Below are positions 1 through 7,288 of a stretch of 17,711 nucleotides of DNA, in pieces; positions within the stretch are counted from its first letter, which is position 1; every line of letters begins with the position of its first letter. Position numbers and translations under genes: made by a program. The notes under the pieces were generated by a model. It was not told where the DNA came from, searched no databases, and saw only the letters and a list, made by a program, of their open reading frames with translations. This DNA comes from Candidatus Faecousia faecipullorum. GTDB lineage: Bacteria; Bacillota; Clostridia; Oscillospirales; Oscillospiraceae. Location of the stretch: positions 1 through 17,711 of the forward strand of contig DVJG01000024.1 of the NCBI GenBank assembly GCA_018710805.1, read 5' to 3'.

Positions 1-147
1 GTGTTGGCCACAGGCATTATGCAGGTTAGTCCGAACCCTGCAGAAGACTATACGCTCCACGTAGAGGTTCTTGCGGAGTCCATCCAATCGGAGCCTGAAA
101 GAGCAGTAATAGATGCTTGGGGTTGGACTCCATATGATGCAGGTTAA
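1..147 (+). CDS. C-terminal end of a secreted protein, possibly SipW-dependent TasA/camelysin-like (5' partial)
   Basis: Frame 1 is open from the window edge to a TAA at 145-147, giving 48 residues of an otherwise unseen protein. The visible tail has short beta-strand-like stretches (YTLHVEVLAESIQ) and ends in AVIDAWGWTPYDAG, with no membrane anchor or sorting signal. This style of ending (LxVxAEAIQ...AW) resembles, from memory, the C-terminus of TasA/camelysin-like fibre proteins that need the SipW signal peptidase in clostridia. The stop codon overlaps the strong ribosome site of the next gene, so the two are very probably one operon. The downstream sortase substrate and sortase fit a surface-structure locus. 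The reading frame is likely real because of this junction; the family assignment is an inference from few residues. Confidence 0.5.
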   Translation: MLATGIMQVSPNPAEDYTLHVEVLAESIQSEPERAVIDAWGWTPYDAG

Positions 148-152
148 GGAGG
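146..152 (+). promoter_or_regulatory. Strong ribosome binding site fixing the surface-protein start
   Basis: AAGGAGG ends nine bases before the ATG at 162 and overlaps the stop codon of the upstream partial gene, which implies translational coupling. It fixes the start of the next gene. Confidence 0.8.
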
Positions 153-161
153 TAAGGAAAT

Positions 162-851
162 ATGACTAATATAATCAGAAGAATTTCTACCCTCCTGCTG
201 GCTCTGGTTCTGGTGATGAGCTTGAGCGTCTCCGCTTTCGCCGCTGAGATTGTTTTCGAGGGCAAAAGCAAAGGTTTCTCCATTGGCTCTGACAACCAGC
301 TTGCTGTCAATGACCTGTTTGGAAATTTCAAGGACGTGATGCCCGGTGACACGCTTTCCGAGACAATCACCTTTACGAATCTGGCCCGGGATTGTGACTA
401 CATTAAGCTCTACATCCGTGCCGTGCCTCATGGCTACGGCAACGGCCTGAGCGGCAAAGTTGCCGAAATCGAAGACAGCGTAGCTTCCATGGAGGACTTC
501 CTGTCCCAGCTGTACATGGAAGTCAAGCAGGGAGACAAGACCATCTACTCTGGGTCTCCCGATGAGCTGGATGGCTTCAGAAAAAATGTTTATCTGGGCC
601 AGTTCCGGAGAAATAAAGGTACAACTCTGACAGTTTCTCTAAACATCCCTATTGAGCTGGACAACGATTATGCCCAGCGGGCCGGTGAAGTGGACTGGGT
701 ATTCAAGGTAGAATGCTACGATGAGTCCGGTAAGCTGATTCAAACCGGTCAGCTGAACTGGCCGATTCCCGTGCTCATGACCCTGGGCATTCTGGTCATT
801 GGAGCCGGAGCCATTCTGATGACAAAAAAGAGGAAACACAATGAATCGTAA
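162..851 (+). CDS. Sortase-anchored surface protein with LIQTG sorting signal
   Basis: This is a 229-residue exported protein. Residues 1-27 form a classical signal peptide (Arg-rich start, hydrophobic core, AFA cleavage site near 27). The middle is an unrecognised, probably beta-rich domain, including a stretch on DTLSETITFTNLA typical of TasA-like or pilin-like folds. The C-terminus is a cell-wall sorting signal: LIQTG at residues 192-196, then QLNWP, a hydrophobic helix at about 202-221 and the basic tail KKRK. The motif differs from LPXTG by Ile in place of Pro. The next gene, which overlaps it by 11 bases, is a sortase and probably its dedicated enzyme. The start is fixed by AAGGAGG at 146-152. 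Export and wall anchoring are well supported by sequence; the role of the extracellular domain (fibre subunit, anchor or adhesin) is not known. Confidence 0.85.
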   Translation: MTNIIRRISTLLLALVLVMSLSVSAFAAEIVFEGKSKGFSIGSDNQLAVNDLFGNFKDVMPGDTLSETITFTNLARDCDYIKLYIRAVPHGYGNGLSGKVAEIEDSVASMEDFLSQLYMEVKQGDKTIYSGSPDELDGFRKNVYLGQFRRNKGTTLTVSLNIPIELDNDYAQRAGEVDWVFKVECYDESGKLIQTGQLNWPIPVLMTLGILVIGAGAILMTKKRKHNES

Positions 852-1485
852 GAAAGCCGGAATCGCTTTCTTGCTCCTGGGAGCGGTGCTGATCCTGTCA
901 GCACTGCTCCTCTTCCTTAGAAACACCGAAGAGAGCCGCGCGGCGGGGGAAAGTGCCCGGGAAGCTCTGGAAGAGATGCAGGAGTACATTTGGGTCATTC
1001 CCACCCAGCCGGAGAGCGAGACGTCTGGGGAAACGGCGCAAACGGAGCCAGTGGACCCCACCATGACCGTCAAAACCATCAACGGCCACGACTATATCGG
1101 CTACCTGTCCCTTCCCAAATTGGAGCTGGAGCTGCCCGTTATGGATGAGTGGAGCTATCCCGACCTGCAAATTTCCCCCTGCCGGGAGCTGGGTTCCGTC
1201 AAGACCGACGATATGGTGGTCATTGCCCACAACTACCCCTCCCATTTTGGCCGCTTGAAAGAGCTGCAGAAAGGTGACGAAGTGAGCTTCACCGACATGG
1301 ACGGAAAGGTCTGGGAATATAAGGTATCTGCTGTGGAGACTGTGGACCCCCACGATGTGGAGAAAGTCCACAATAGCTCCCATGACTTGGTTCTCTATAC
1401 CTGCACCGTGGGCGGTGAATTCCGGGTCACTGCCTTCTGTGACCGGGAGAAAACGGATGAAACACAAACCGAGGCGCAGCCCTAA
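841..1485 (+). CDS. Membrane-bound sortase (class B/D-like), partner of the upstream LIQTG protein
   Basis: This is a 214-residue transpeptidase that cleaves a sorting motif and attaches the protein to the cell wall or to another subunit. A signal anchor spans residues 5-26, followed by a Pro/Glu-rich linker and the sortase domain from about residue 80 (YIGYLSLPKLELELPV). The catalytic triad is visible: His130 in IAHNY, Cys188 in LYTCT and Arg195 in GEFRV. The ATG lies inside the 3' end of the substrate gene (11-base overlap), so the two are coupled. The protein ends in TEAQP, encoded by the left arm of an intrinsic terminator, and its TAA lies in the terminator loop. The exact sortase class is uncertain; family membership is secure. 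Confidence 0.93.
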   Translation: MNRKKAGIAFLLLGAVLILSALLLFLRNTEESRAAGESAREALEEMQEYIWVIPTQPESETSGETAQTEPVDPTMTVKTINGHDYIGYLSLPKLELELPVMDEWSYPDLQISPCRELGSVKTDDMVVIAHNYPSHFGRLKELQKGDEVSFTDMDGKVWEYKVSAVETVDPHDVEKVHNSSHDLVLYTCTVGGEFRVTAFCDREKTDETQTEAQP

Positions 1486-1503
1486 GACTGCGCCTCGGTT
1501 TTT
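1466..1503 (+). terminator. Intrinsic terminator overlapping the sortase stop codon
   Basis: A perfect 14-bp GC-rich stem pairs 1466-1479 with 1488-1501 around an 8-base loop, and the right arm runs into a T tract. The loop contains the sortase stop codon, so the left arm is coding sequence. It ends the rightward surface-protein/sortase operon. Confidence 0.92.
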
Positions 1504-1538
1504 ACTGGGTCTGGCAGTTGGGAAGACCGGGATTCCCC

Positions 1539-1567
1539 TGGACAAACTTCCGAAACCGTGCTACTAT
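1539..1567 (+). promoter_or_regulatory. Candidate sigma-A promoter for the ECF S component
   Basis: TGGACA at 1539-1544 and TACTAT at 1562-1567 are separated by 17 bases, just after the sortase terminator and 40 bases before the next start codon. The -35 matches consensus at 5 of 6 positions, the -10 at 4 of 6. The position makes it credible, since the next gene needs its own promoter. Confidence 0.45.
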
Positions 1568-1606
1568 GGGAGACGGTCGGCAACCGGCCGGAAAGAGGGA
1601 GTTAAT

Positions 1607-2155
1607 ATGAGCAAAAAAATTCGCTGGATCACGGAAACGGCCCTGATGCTGGCTCTTTTGGTGGTTCTCCAGGCTGCTACGCGGCCCCTTAACAACCAAT
1701 TCGTTACCGGAACTTGTGTCAATGCGGTGCTGGTCCTGACCGCCATGCTTGTGGGGCTTGGAAGCGGACTGACTGTGGCGCTGATCTCCCCGGTGCTGGC
1801 ATTCCTTTTGGGCATTGCGCCTCAGGCAGTGGTGGTCCCGGCCATTATGGCGGGAAACGCCGTGTACGTAGCCCTGGTGCGGGGCATCACCCAGGGGACT
1901 TGTGACCGGGTCGGAACCATGGCTGCCGGATGGCTGCTGGCGTCGCTTGCCAAATTTGCCACGCTGTATCTGCTGGTGGCGAAGGTCATCTGCGGCCTGA
2001 TTTCCGGGCCGTTGCTGGCTTCCGGAGCCTTGAAGGAGGCAATGCTCAAAGCCTTGCCTGTTATGTTCGCCTGGCCTCAGCTCTTTACGGCGCTGGCTGG
2101 CGGCGCAGTGGCCCTGCTGATGACCCCGGTTCTGAAAAGGGCGCTGAAACGGTAA
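1607..2155 (+). CDS. ECF-type vitamin transporter substrate-binding (S) component, substrate unknown
   Basis: This is a 182-residue, highly hydrophobic protein with about five to six membrane segments, the size and style of energy-coupling factor S components. These bind a vitamin or related micronutrient and dock onto a shared EcfA/A'/T energising module. The start MSKKIRWITETALMLALLVV carries the typical positively charged cap and first helix; the C-terminus is basic (KRALKR). The ATG at 1607 follows a GAGGGAG ribosome site; the same frame is open further upstream into the sortase gene but has no better start. No EcfA or EcfT gene is in the window, so it probably uses a genome-wide shared module (group II ECF). 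I cannot assign riboflavin, folate, cobalamin or another substrate. It sits beside, and convergent to, the purine operon, with no sequence sign of a functional link. Confidence 0.8.
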   Translation: MSKKIRWITETALMLALLVVLQAATRPLNNQFVTGTCVNAVLVLTAMLVGLGSGLTVALISPVLAFLLGIAPQAVVVPAIMAGNAVYVALVRGITQGTCDRVGTMAAGWLLASLAKFATLYLLVAKVICGLISGPLLASGALKEAMLKALPVMFAWPQLFTALAGGAVALLMTPVLKRALKR

Positions 2156-2176
2156 GACGCCCCACTGGATTTCATA

Positions 2177-2210
2177 AAATGCCCTGCATGGTTTGCCATG
2201 CAGGGCATTT
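2177..2210. terminator. Hairpin terminator between convergent operons
   Basis: A near-perfect 15-bp stem (AAATGCCCTGCATGG and its complement) has a four-base loop. It carries A/T runs on both flanks, so it can end the rightward ECF transcript and the leftward purine operon, whose last stop codon lies only 10 bases away. Confidence 0.85.
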
Positions 2211-2220
2211 ATTGTGGGAT

Positions 2221-5200
2221 TTACTTAAAATACTTTACAGCGGCTTCAAACATCCGAATGTCATATTCGCCGGGGACGTTCTTGTACAGACCCTTGCCAA
2301 TACGCTCGCTGTGGCCCATCTTGCCGAAGACACGGCCGTCGGGGGAGGTGATGCCCTCGATGGCGTACAGGGAGCCGTTGGGGTTGAAGTGCACGTCGGC
2401 GGTGGCGTTGCCGTCCAGGTCTACGTACTGGGTGGCAATCTGGCCGTTGGCAGCCAGCTGGCGGATCAGCTCTTCGGAAGCCAGGAACTTGCCTTCGCCG
2501 TGGGAGATGGGCACATTGTATACATCGCCAACGCTGGTCAGGGCCAGCCAGGGGGACTTGTTGGAAGCCACCCGGGTGCGGACGATCCGGCTCTGGTGAC
2601 GGCTGATGTTGTTGAAGGTCAGGGTGGGGCAGGTCTCGTCGGTGTCGATGATCTTGCCGTAGGGCACCAGACCCAGCTTGATGAGAGCCTGGAAGCCGTT
2701 GCAGATACCGCACATCAGGCCATCCCGGTTCTCAAGCAAATCGGTGACGCCCTCCTTGATGGCTGCGTTGCGGAAGAAAGCGGTGATGAACTTGCCGGAG
2801 CCATCGGGCTCGTCGCCGCCGGAGAAGCCGCCGGGGATAAATACCATCTGGGCGTCCTTCAGTTCCCGGGCAAAGCGCTCTACGCTGCGGGTGATGCCTT
2901 CGGCGGAGAGGTTGTTGATGACGATAATCTCCGGCTCGGCGCCTGCATCCCGGACAGCCTTGGCAGAGTCGTATTCGCAGTTGGTGCCGGGGAAGGCGGG
3001 AATCAGTACCTTGGGCTTGGCCACCTTCACAGCCGGGGCCTTGCGCTGGGAAGCGGCGTAGGAGAAGTTCTCCATCTTCTGCTCCCGGGTGGGGATGTTG
3101 CAGCTGTAGACGGATTCCAGCTTGTCCTCGTAGGCCTTCAGCACCTGCTCTTGGGAAAGAACCTCTCCGCGGTAGGAGAAGCTGCCGTCCTGGGTAACGG
3201 TGCCCAGAACCGTGCCAACGGTTCCCTCTGCCATTTCCAGAACGAAGCAGCCGTAGCGGTAGCCGAAGAGGGTATCCAGGGTCACATCCTCGGCGAAGGC
3301 CATGCCCAGGCCGTTGCCGAAGCCCATCTTCATCACCGCTTCTGCCACGCCGCCCATGCCGGGGGTGTAGCAGGCCACGGCCTTGCCGGATTGCAGCAGT
3401 TCATGGACCAGGGCGAAATTCTTTATAAGGTCTTCCGTTACCGGCAGACCGTTGGCGTCCTTGGCGGTTTCCAGCAGGCACACGCTGTGACCCGCGGCCT
3501 TGAATTCGGGGGAGACCACATCCTGGGTTTTGCCGGTGGTCACGGCGAAGGAGACCAGGGTGGGAGGCACATCCAGCTTTTCAAAGGAACCAGACATGGA
3601 GTCCTTGCCGCCGATGGCGGCGATGCCCAGATCCATCTGGGCCTGGAAGGCACCCAGCAGAGCAGCCAGGGGCTTGCCCCAGCGGCTGGGGTCCTTGCCC
3701 AGGCGCTCGAAGTACTCCTGGAAGGTCAGGTAGGTATCTTCAAAGGAGGCACCGGAAGCGATGAGCTTACACACGGATTCCACCACTGCCAGGTAAGCGC
3801 CATGGTAGGGGGAAGCGGAGGTGATGAAGGGGTTGTAGCCGAAGGCCATGAAGGAGCAGTCGTCGGTGTGCTTCTTCTCCACGCTGATTTTCTGGACCAT
3901 GGCCTGAATGGGGGTCAGCTGATTCTTGCCGCCGAAGGGCATCAGCACGGTGCCGGCACCGATGGTGGAGTCGAACCGCTCAGAGAGACCCCGCTTGGAG
4001 CAGGTGTTCAGGTCGGAGGCAACCGCCATGAAGTTCTCGCTGAAGCTGCCGGACACAGCCTTGTCGTAGCGCTTGGGGGCTGCGGCGGAGGCGGTGATGT
4101 GCTTGTCCGCGCCGTTGGAGTTCAGGAACTCCCGGCTGATATCGCAGATGGTCTTGCCGTTCCAGTTCATCACCAGACGGGGCTCTTCGGTTACGGTGGC
4201 AACAGGCACGGCGTTCAGGTTCTCGGTGAGAGCCAGTTCCAGGAAGCGGGCAACGTCCTTGGCTTCCACCACCACGGCCATACGCTCCTGGGATTCGGAA
4301 ATGGCCAGTTCCGTGCCGTCCAGACCTTCGTACTTCTTGGGCACGGCGTTCAGGTCGATAACCAGACCGTCTGCCAGCTCGCCGATGGCAACGGATACAC
4401 CGCCTGCACCAAAGTCGTTGCAGCGCTTGATGAGACGGGAAGCTTCGGCGTTGCGGAAGAGACGCTGGAGTTTGCGCTCTTCCGGAGCGTTGCCCTTCTG
4501 CACCTCGGAGCCGCAGGTTTCCACGGACTGGGTGTTGTGGGCCTTGGAGGAGCCGGTGGCACCGCCGATGCCGTCACGGCCGGTGTTGCCGCCCAGCAGG
4601 ATCACCACGTCACCGGGATCGGGACGTTCCCGGCGGACATTCTCCGCAGGAGCGGCGGCGATGACGGCGCCGATTTCCATCCGCTTGGCAGCGTAGCCGG
4701 GATGGTAGATTTCGTCCACAATTCCGGTAGCCAGACCAATCTGGTTGCCGTAGGAAGAGTAACCGGCAGCGGCGGTGGTGACCAGCTTGCGCTGGGGCAG
4801 CTTGCCGGGGATGGTTTCGGAAACGGGCTTCAAGGGGTCCGCAGCGCCGGTGACACGCATGGCGCCGTAGACATAGCTTCTGCCGGACAGAGGGTCCCGG
4901 ATGGCACCGCCGATGCAGGTGGCAGCGCCGCCGAAGGGTTCAATTTCCGTGGGATGGTTGTGGGTCTCGTTCTTAAAGAGCAGCAGCCAGGGCTCTTCCA
5001 CGCCGTCCACGGTGACGCTCATCTTCACGGTGCAGGCGTTGATTTCCTCGCTCTCGTCCAGCTTACCCAGCTTTCCGGCGGCTTTCAGGTGCCGCACGGC
5101 CACGGTGGCCAGGTCCATCAGGCAGATGGGCTTCGCCTGGCGGCCCAGGGCATTGCGGGTTTCCAGGTAGGTTTCGTAGGTCTTCTGCAGCAGAGCGTCT

Positions 5201-5910
5201 TCAAAGTGGACGCTGTCAATGATGGTGCCGAAGGTGGTGTGACGGCAGTGGTCAGACCAGTAGGTGTCAATCATCCGGATTTCCGTAATGGTGGGGTCCC
5301 GGTGCTCGCTGACAAAATAGGACTGGCAGAAGGTGATGTCGTCCAGGTCCATAGCCAGGCCGTACTGACGGATGAAGGCGTCCAGCCCCTCCCGGTCCAG
5401 CTTGGTAAAGCCCTCCAGGGTGGCAACCTGGGTGGGAATCTCATACTGAATGGCCAGGGTTTCGGGGACTTCCAGGGATGCTTCCCGGCACTCCACGGGG
5501 TTGATGACGTACTTCTTGAACTCCGCAATTTCTGATTCTGTGAGCTTTCCGTACAGGGCATAGACCTTGGCGGCGCGGATCAGAGGACGCTCGCCCTGGG
5601 AGATAATCTGGATACACTGGGCAGCGGAGTCGGCCCGCTGGTCGAACTGACCGGGCAGGGATTCCACGGCAAACACATAAGCGCCGGGCAGGGATACGCT
5701 TTCGCTGGCGGTATCCAGCTGGGGCTCGGAGAACACGGTTTTTACGGCGTAGTCAAACAGCTCCCGGGAGATGTTTTCTGCGTCGTAGCGGTTGAACAGC
5801 CGCACATGCTCCAGATTTTCCATGCCCAGAAGATTCTTGGCTTCGCTGAGTAGGCCCCGGGCTTCGTTGTCCAGGCCTTCCTTTTTTTCTACAAATACAC
5901 GATAAACCAT
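2221..5910 (-). CDS. purL: Phosphoribosylformylglycinamidine synthase, single-chain with fused glutaminase
   Basis: This 1229-residue enzyme converts FGAR, ATP and glutamine to FGAM, step 4 of purine synthesis. It is the large clostridial form in which the PurS-like, synthetase and PurQ-like parts are one chain, so no separate purS or purQ is expected. The synthetase motif THNHPTE lies near residue 315, with Gly-rich ATP-binding repeats after it. The class I glutaminase domain begins near residue 963 (PKVLIPAFPGTNCEYD). Its nucleophilic Cys is in GICNGFQ near residue 1066, and the catalytic His is in PISHGEGKF near 1134, so this glutaminase looks intact. AGGAGG eight bases before the ATG fixes the start. 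It is the last gene of the leftward operon, followed by the terminator at 2177-2210. A long open frame on the opposite strand is only a compositional shadow. Confidence 0.97.
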   Translation of the reverse strand: MVYRVFVEKKEGLDNEARGLLSEAKNLLGMENLEHVRLFNRYDAENISRELFDYAVKTVFSEPQLDTASESVSLPGAYVFAVESLPGQFDQRADSAAQCIQIISQGERPLIRAAKVYALYGKLTESEIAEFKKYVINPVECREASLEVPETLAIQYEIPTQVATLEGFTKLDREGLDAFIRQYGLAMDLDDITFCQSYFVSEHRDPTITEIRMIDTYWSDHCRHTTFGTIIDSVHFEDALLQKTYETYLETRNALGRQAKPICLMDLATVAVRHLKAAGKLGKLDESEEINACTVKMSVTVDGVEEPWLLLFKNETHNHPTEIEPFGGAATCIGGAIRDPLSGRSYVYGAMRVTGAADPLKPVSETIPGKLPQRKLVTTAAAGYSSYGNQIGLATGIVDEIYHPGYAAKRMEIGAVIAAAPAENVRRERPDPGDVVILLGGNTGRDGIGGATGSSKAHNTQSVETCGSEVQKGNAPEERKLQRLFRNAEASRLIKRCNDFGAGGVSVAIGELADGLVIDLNAVPKKYEGLDGTELAISESQERMAVVVEAKDVARFLELALTENLNAVPVATVTEEPRLVMNWNGKTICDISREFLNSNGADKHITASAAAPKRYDKAVSGSFSENFMAVASDLNTCSKRGLSERFDSTIGAGTVLMPFGGKNQLTPIQAMVQKISVEKKHTDDCSFMAFGYNPFITSASPYHGAYLAVVESVCKLIASGASFEDTYLTFQEYFERLGKDPSRWGKPLAALLGAFQAQMDLGIAAIGGKDSMSGSFEKLDVPPTLVSFAVTTGKTQDVVSPEFKAAGHSVCLLETAKDANGLPVTEDLIKNFALVHELLQSGKAVACYTPGMGGVAEAVMKMGFGNGLGMAFAEDVTLDTLFGYRYGCFVLEMAEGTVGTVLGTVTQDGSFSYRGEVLSQEQVLKAYEDKLESVYSCNIPTREQKMENFSYAASQRKAPAVKVAKPKVLIPAFPGTNCEYDSAKAVRDAGAEPEIIVINNLSAEGITRSVERFARELKDAQMVFIPGGFSGGDEPDGSGKFITAFFRNAAIKEGVTDLLENRDGLMCGICNGFQALIKLGLVPYGKIIDTDETCPTLTFNNISRHQSRIVRTRVASNKSPWLALTSVGDVYNVPISHGEGKFLASEELIRQLAANGQIATQYVDLDGNATADVHFNPNGSLYAIEGITSPDGRVFGKMGHSERIGKGLYKNVPGEYDIRMFEAAVKYFK

Positions 5911-5942
5911 GGGGTAATCCTCCTAGTTTCTCTATTGTTTCC

Positions 5943-7208
5943 TTACTTGAGAGCCTGCAATGCCCGCTGGCCGATGTCGCTTCTGCGGTAGGCGTTTTCA
6001 AAGCGGACGCCGTCGCTGATTCGATAGGCTTCCCGGATGGCCTCTTCCAGGCTGCCGGCAATGGCGGTGGTGCCGGTAACCCGGCCGCCGGAGGTGAGAA
6101 GCTGGCCATTTTCCAGCTTGGCACCGGCAACATAGGTGTGCCGGGCGGCTTCTTCAGTCATGGTGATGGGGAAGCCCTTCTGGTAGCTCTGGGGATAGCC
6201 GCGGGAGGCCAGAATCACACAGCAGGCGTGCTTATGGGCAAAGCGAACCTCGGTTTCTGCCAGGGTGCCGTTGGTGCAGGACTGCATAATGGTCAGCAGG
6301 TCGCTTTCCAGCAGGGGCAGCACCACCTGGGTTTCCGGGTCACCGAAACGGCAGTTGTACTCAATGACCTTGGGGCCATTGGGGGTCAGCATCAGGCCGA
6401 AATACAGGCAGCCCTGGAAGGTGCGGCCTTCGGCGTTCATGGCGGCGATGGTGGGCAGGAAGATTTCCTTCATGCACCGATCTGCAATTTCGGGGGTGTA
6501 GTAGGGGTTGGGGGCCACGGTGCCCATGCCGCCGGTGTTCAGTCCGGTGTCGTTGTCACCAGAGCGCTTGTGGTCCATGGAGGAAACCATGGGCTTGACC
6601 ACCTTGCCGTCGGTGAAGGCCAGCACGGACACCTCCGGTCCCGTGAGGAACTCCTCAATGACCACCCGACTGCCGGATTTGCCGAAGACGCCGGCTTCCA
6701 TCATGTCCCGGACAGCGGTTTTGGCGGCTTCCCGGGTTTCGGCGATGATAACGCCCTTGCCCAGAGCCAGGCCGTCGGCCTTGACCACCGTGGGGATGGG
6801 GGCGGTGTCCAGGTAGGAAAGGGCGGCATCCATCTGGTCAAACACCGCATATTCGGCGGTGGGGATGCCGTATTTGTGCATCAGGTTCTTGGAAAAGACC
6901 TTGCTGCCTTCAATGATGGCGGCGTTGGCCCGGGGGCCGAAGCAGGGGATGCCCTTTTCGGTGAGGGCGTCCACGCAGCCCAAAACCAGAGGATCGTCGG
7001 GAGCCGCCACTGCGTAGTCAATGGCGTTTTCCACGGCGAAGGCGGCGATTTTGTCAATCTCCGTAGCGCCGATGGGGACACAGGTGGCATCTGCTGCAAT
7101 GCCGCCGTTGCCGGGCAGGGCGTAGATGATTTCCACCTGGGGATTTTTCTTCAGGGAGCGGATGATGGCGTGTTCCCGGCCACCGCCGCCTACAACCAGT
7201 AATTTCAT
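5943..7208 (-). CDS. purD: Phosphoribosylamine-glycine ligase (GAR synthetase)
   Basis: This 421-residue ATP-grasp ligase joins glycine to phosphoribosylamine with ATP to give GAR, step 2 of the pathway. The N-terminal nucleotide-fold motif MKLLVVGGGGREHAI is followed by the ATP-grasp domain and the metal/ATP motif NCRFGDPETQVVLPLL near residues 280-295. Length matches the usual 420-430. I chose the ATG at 7208, because GAGG lies five bases upstream; a GTG two codons earlier would overlap that ribosome site. Phosphoribosylamine is very labile, so co-expression with PurF from one operon makes sense. It is 32 bases from purL downstream and about 80 from purH upstream, a gap that holds a palindrome. 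Confidence 0.97.
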   Translation of the reverse strand: MKLLVVGGGGREHAIIRSLKKNPQVEIIYALPGNGGIAADATCVPIGATEIDKIAAFAVENAIDYAVAAPDDPLVLGCVDALTEKGIPCFGPRANAAIIEGSKVFSKNLMHKYGIPTAEYAVFDQMDAALSYLDTAPIPTVVKADGLALGKGVIIAETREAAKTAVRDMMEAGVFGKSGSRVVIEEFLTGPEVSVLAFTDGKVVKPMVSSMDHKRSGDNDTGLNTGGMGTVAPNPYYTPEIADRCMKEIFLPTIAAMNAEGRTFQGCLYFGLMLTPNGPKVIEYNCRFGDPETQVVLPLLESDLLTIMQSCTNGTLAETEVRFAHKHACCVILASRGYPQSYQKGFPITMTEEAARHTYVAGAKLENGQLLTSGGRVTGTTAIAGSLEEAIREAYRISDGVRFENAYRRSDIGQRALQALK

Positions 7209-7244
7209 AAGCACCTCATTTTCTGTTTATCCAAAAACGCACCG

Positions 7245-7277
7245 ATAGGGGGCAGCCTTTTTGGGGCTGTCCCCTAT
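7245..7277. repeat. Intra-operon palindrome between purH and purD
   Basis: A 13-bp stem (7245-7257 with 7265-7277, arms ATAGGGGGCAGCC and GGCTGTCCCCTAT) has one non-Watson-Crick position. In the transcribed leftward strand it is not followed directly by a U tract, so it is unlikely to be an efficient terminator. It may be an mRNA-stabilising or processing hairpin, or one copy of a short palindromic repeat. Confidence 0.6.
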
Positions 7278-7288
7278 GAAAAATAGAC

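Noticed and set aside
1504..1606. Possible riboswitch (cobalamin- or preQ1-like) before the ECF S component
   Set aside because: GGGAA and GCTACTATG recall riboswitch cores, but the pairing is poor and part of the stretch is better explained as a promoter at 1539-1567. I could not build a convincing fold.
1930..5535. Very long rightward open frame opposite purL
   Set aside because: Its translation is low-complexity (Gly/Ala/Val/His-rich), has no recognisable domain or ribosome site, and mirrors the codon bias of purL on the other strand.
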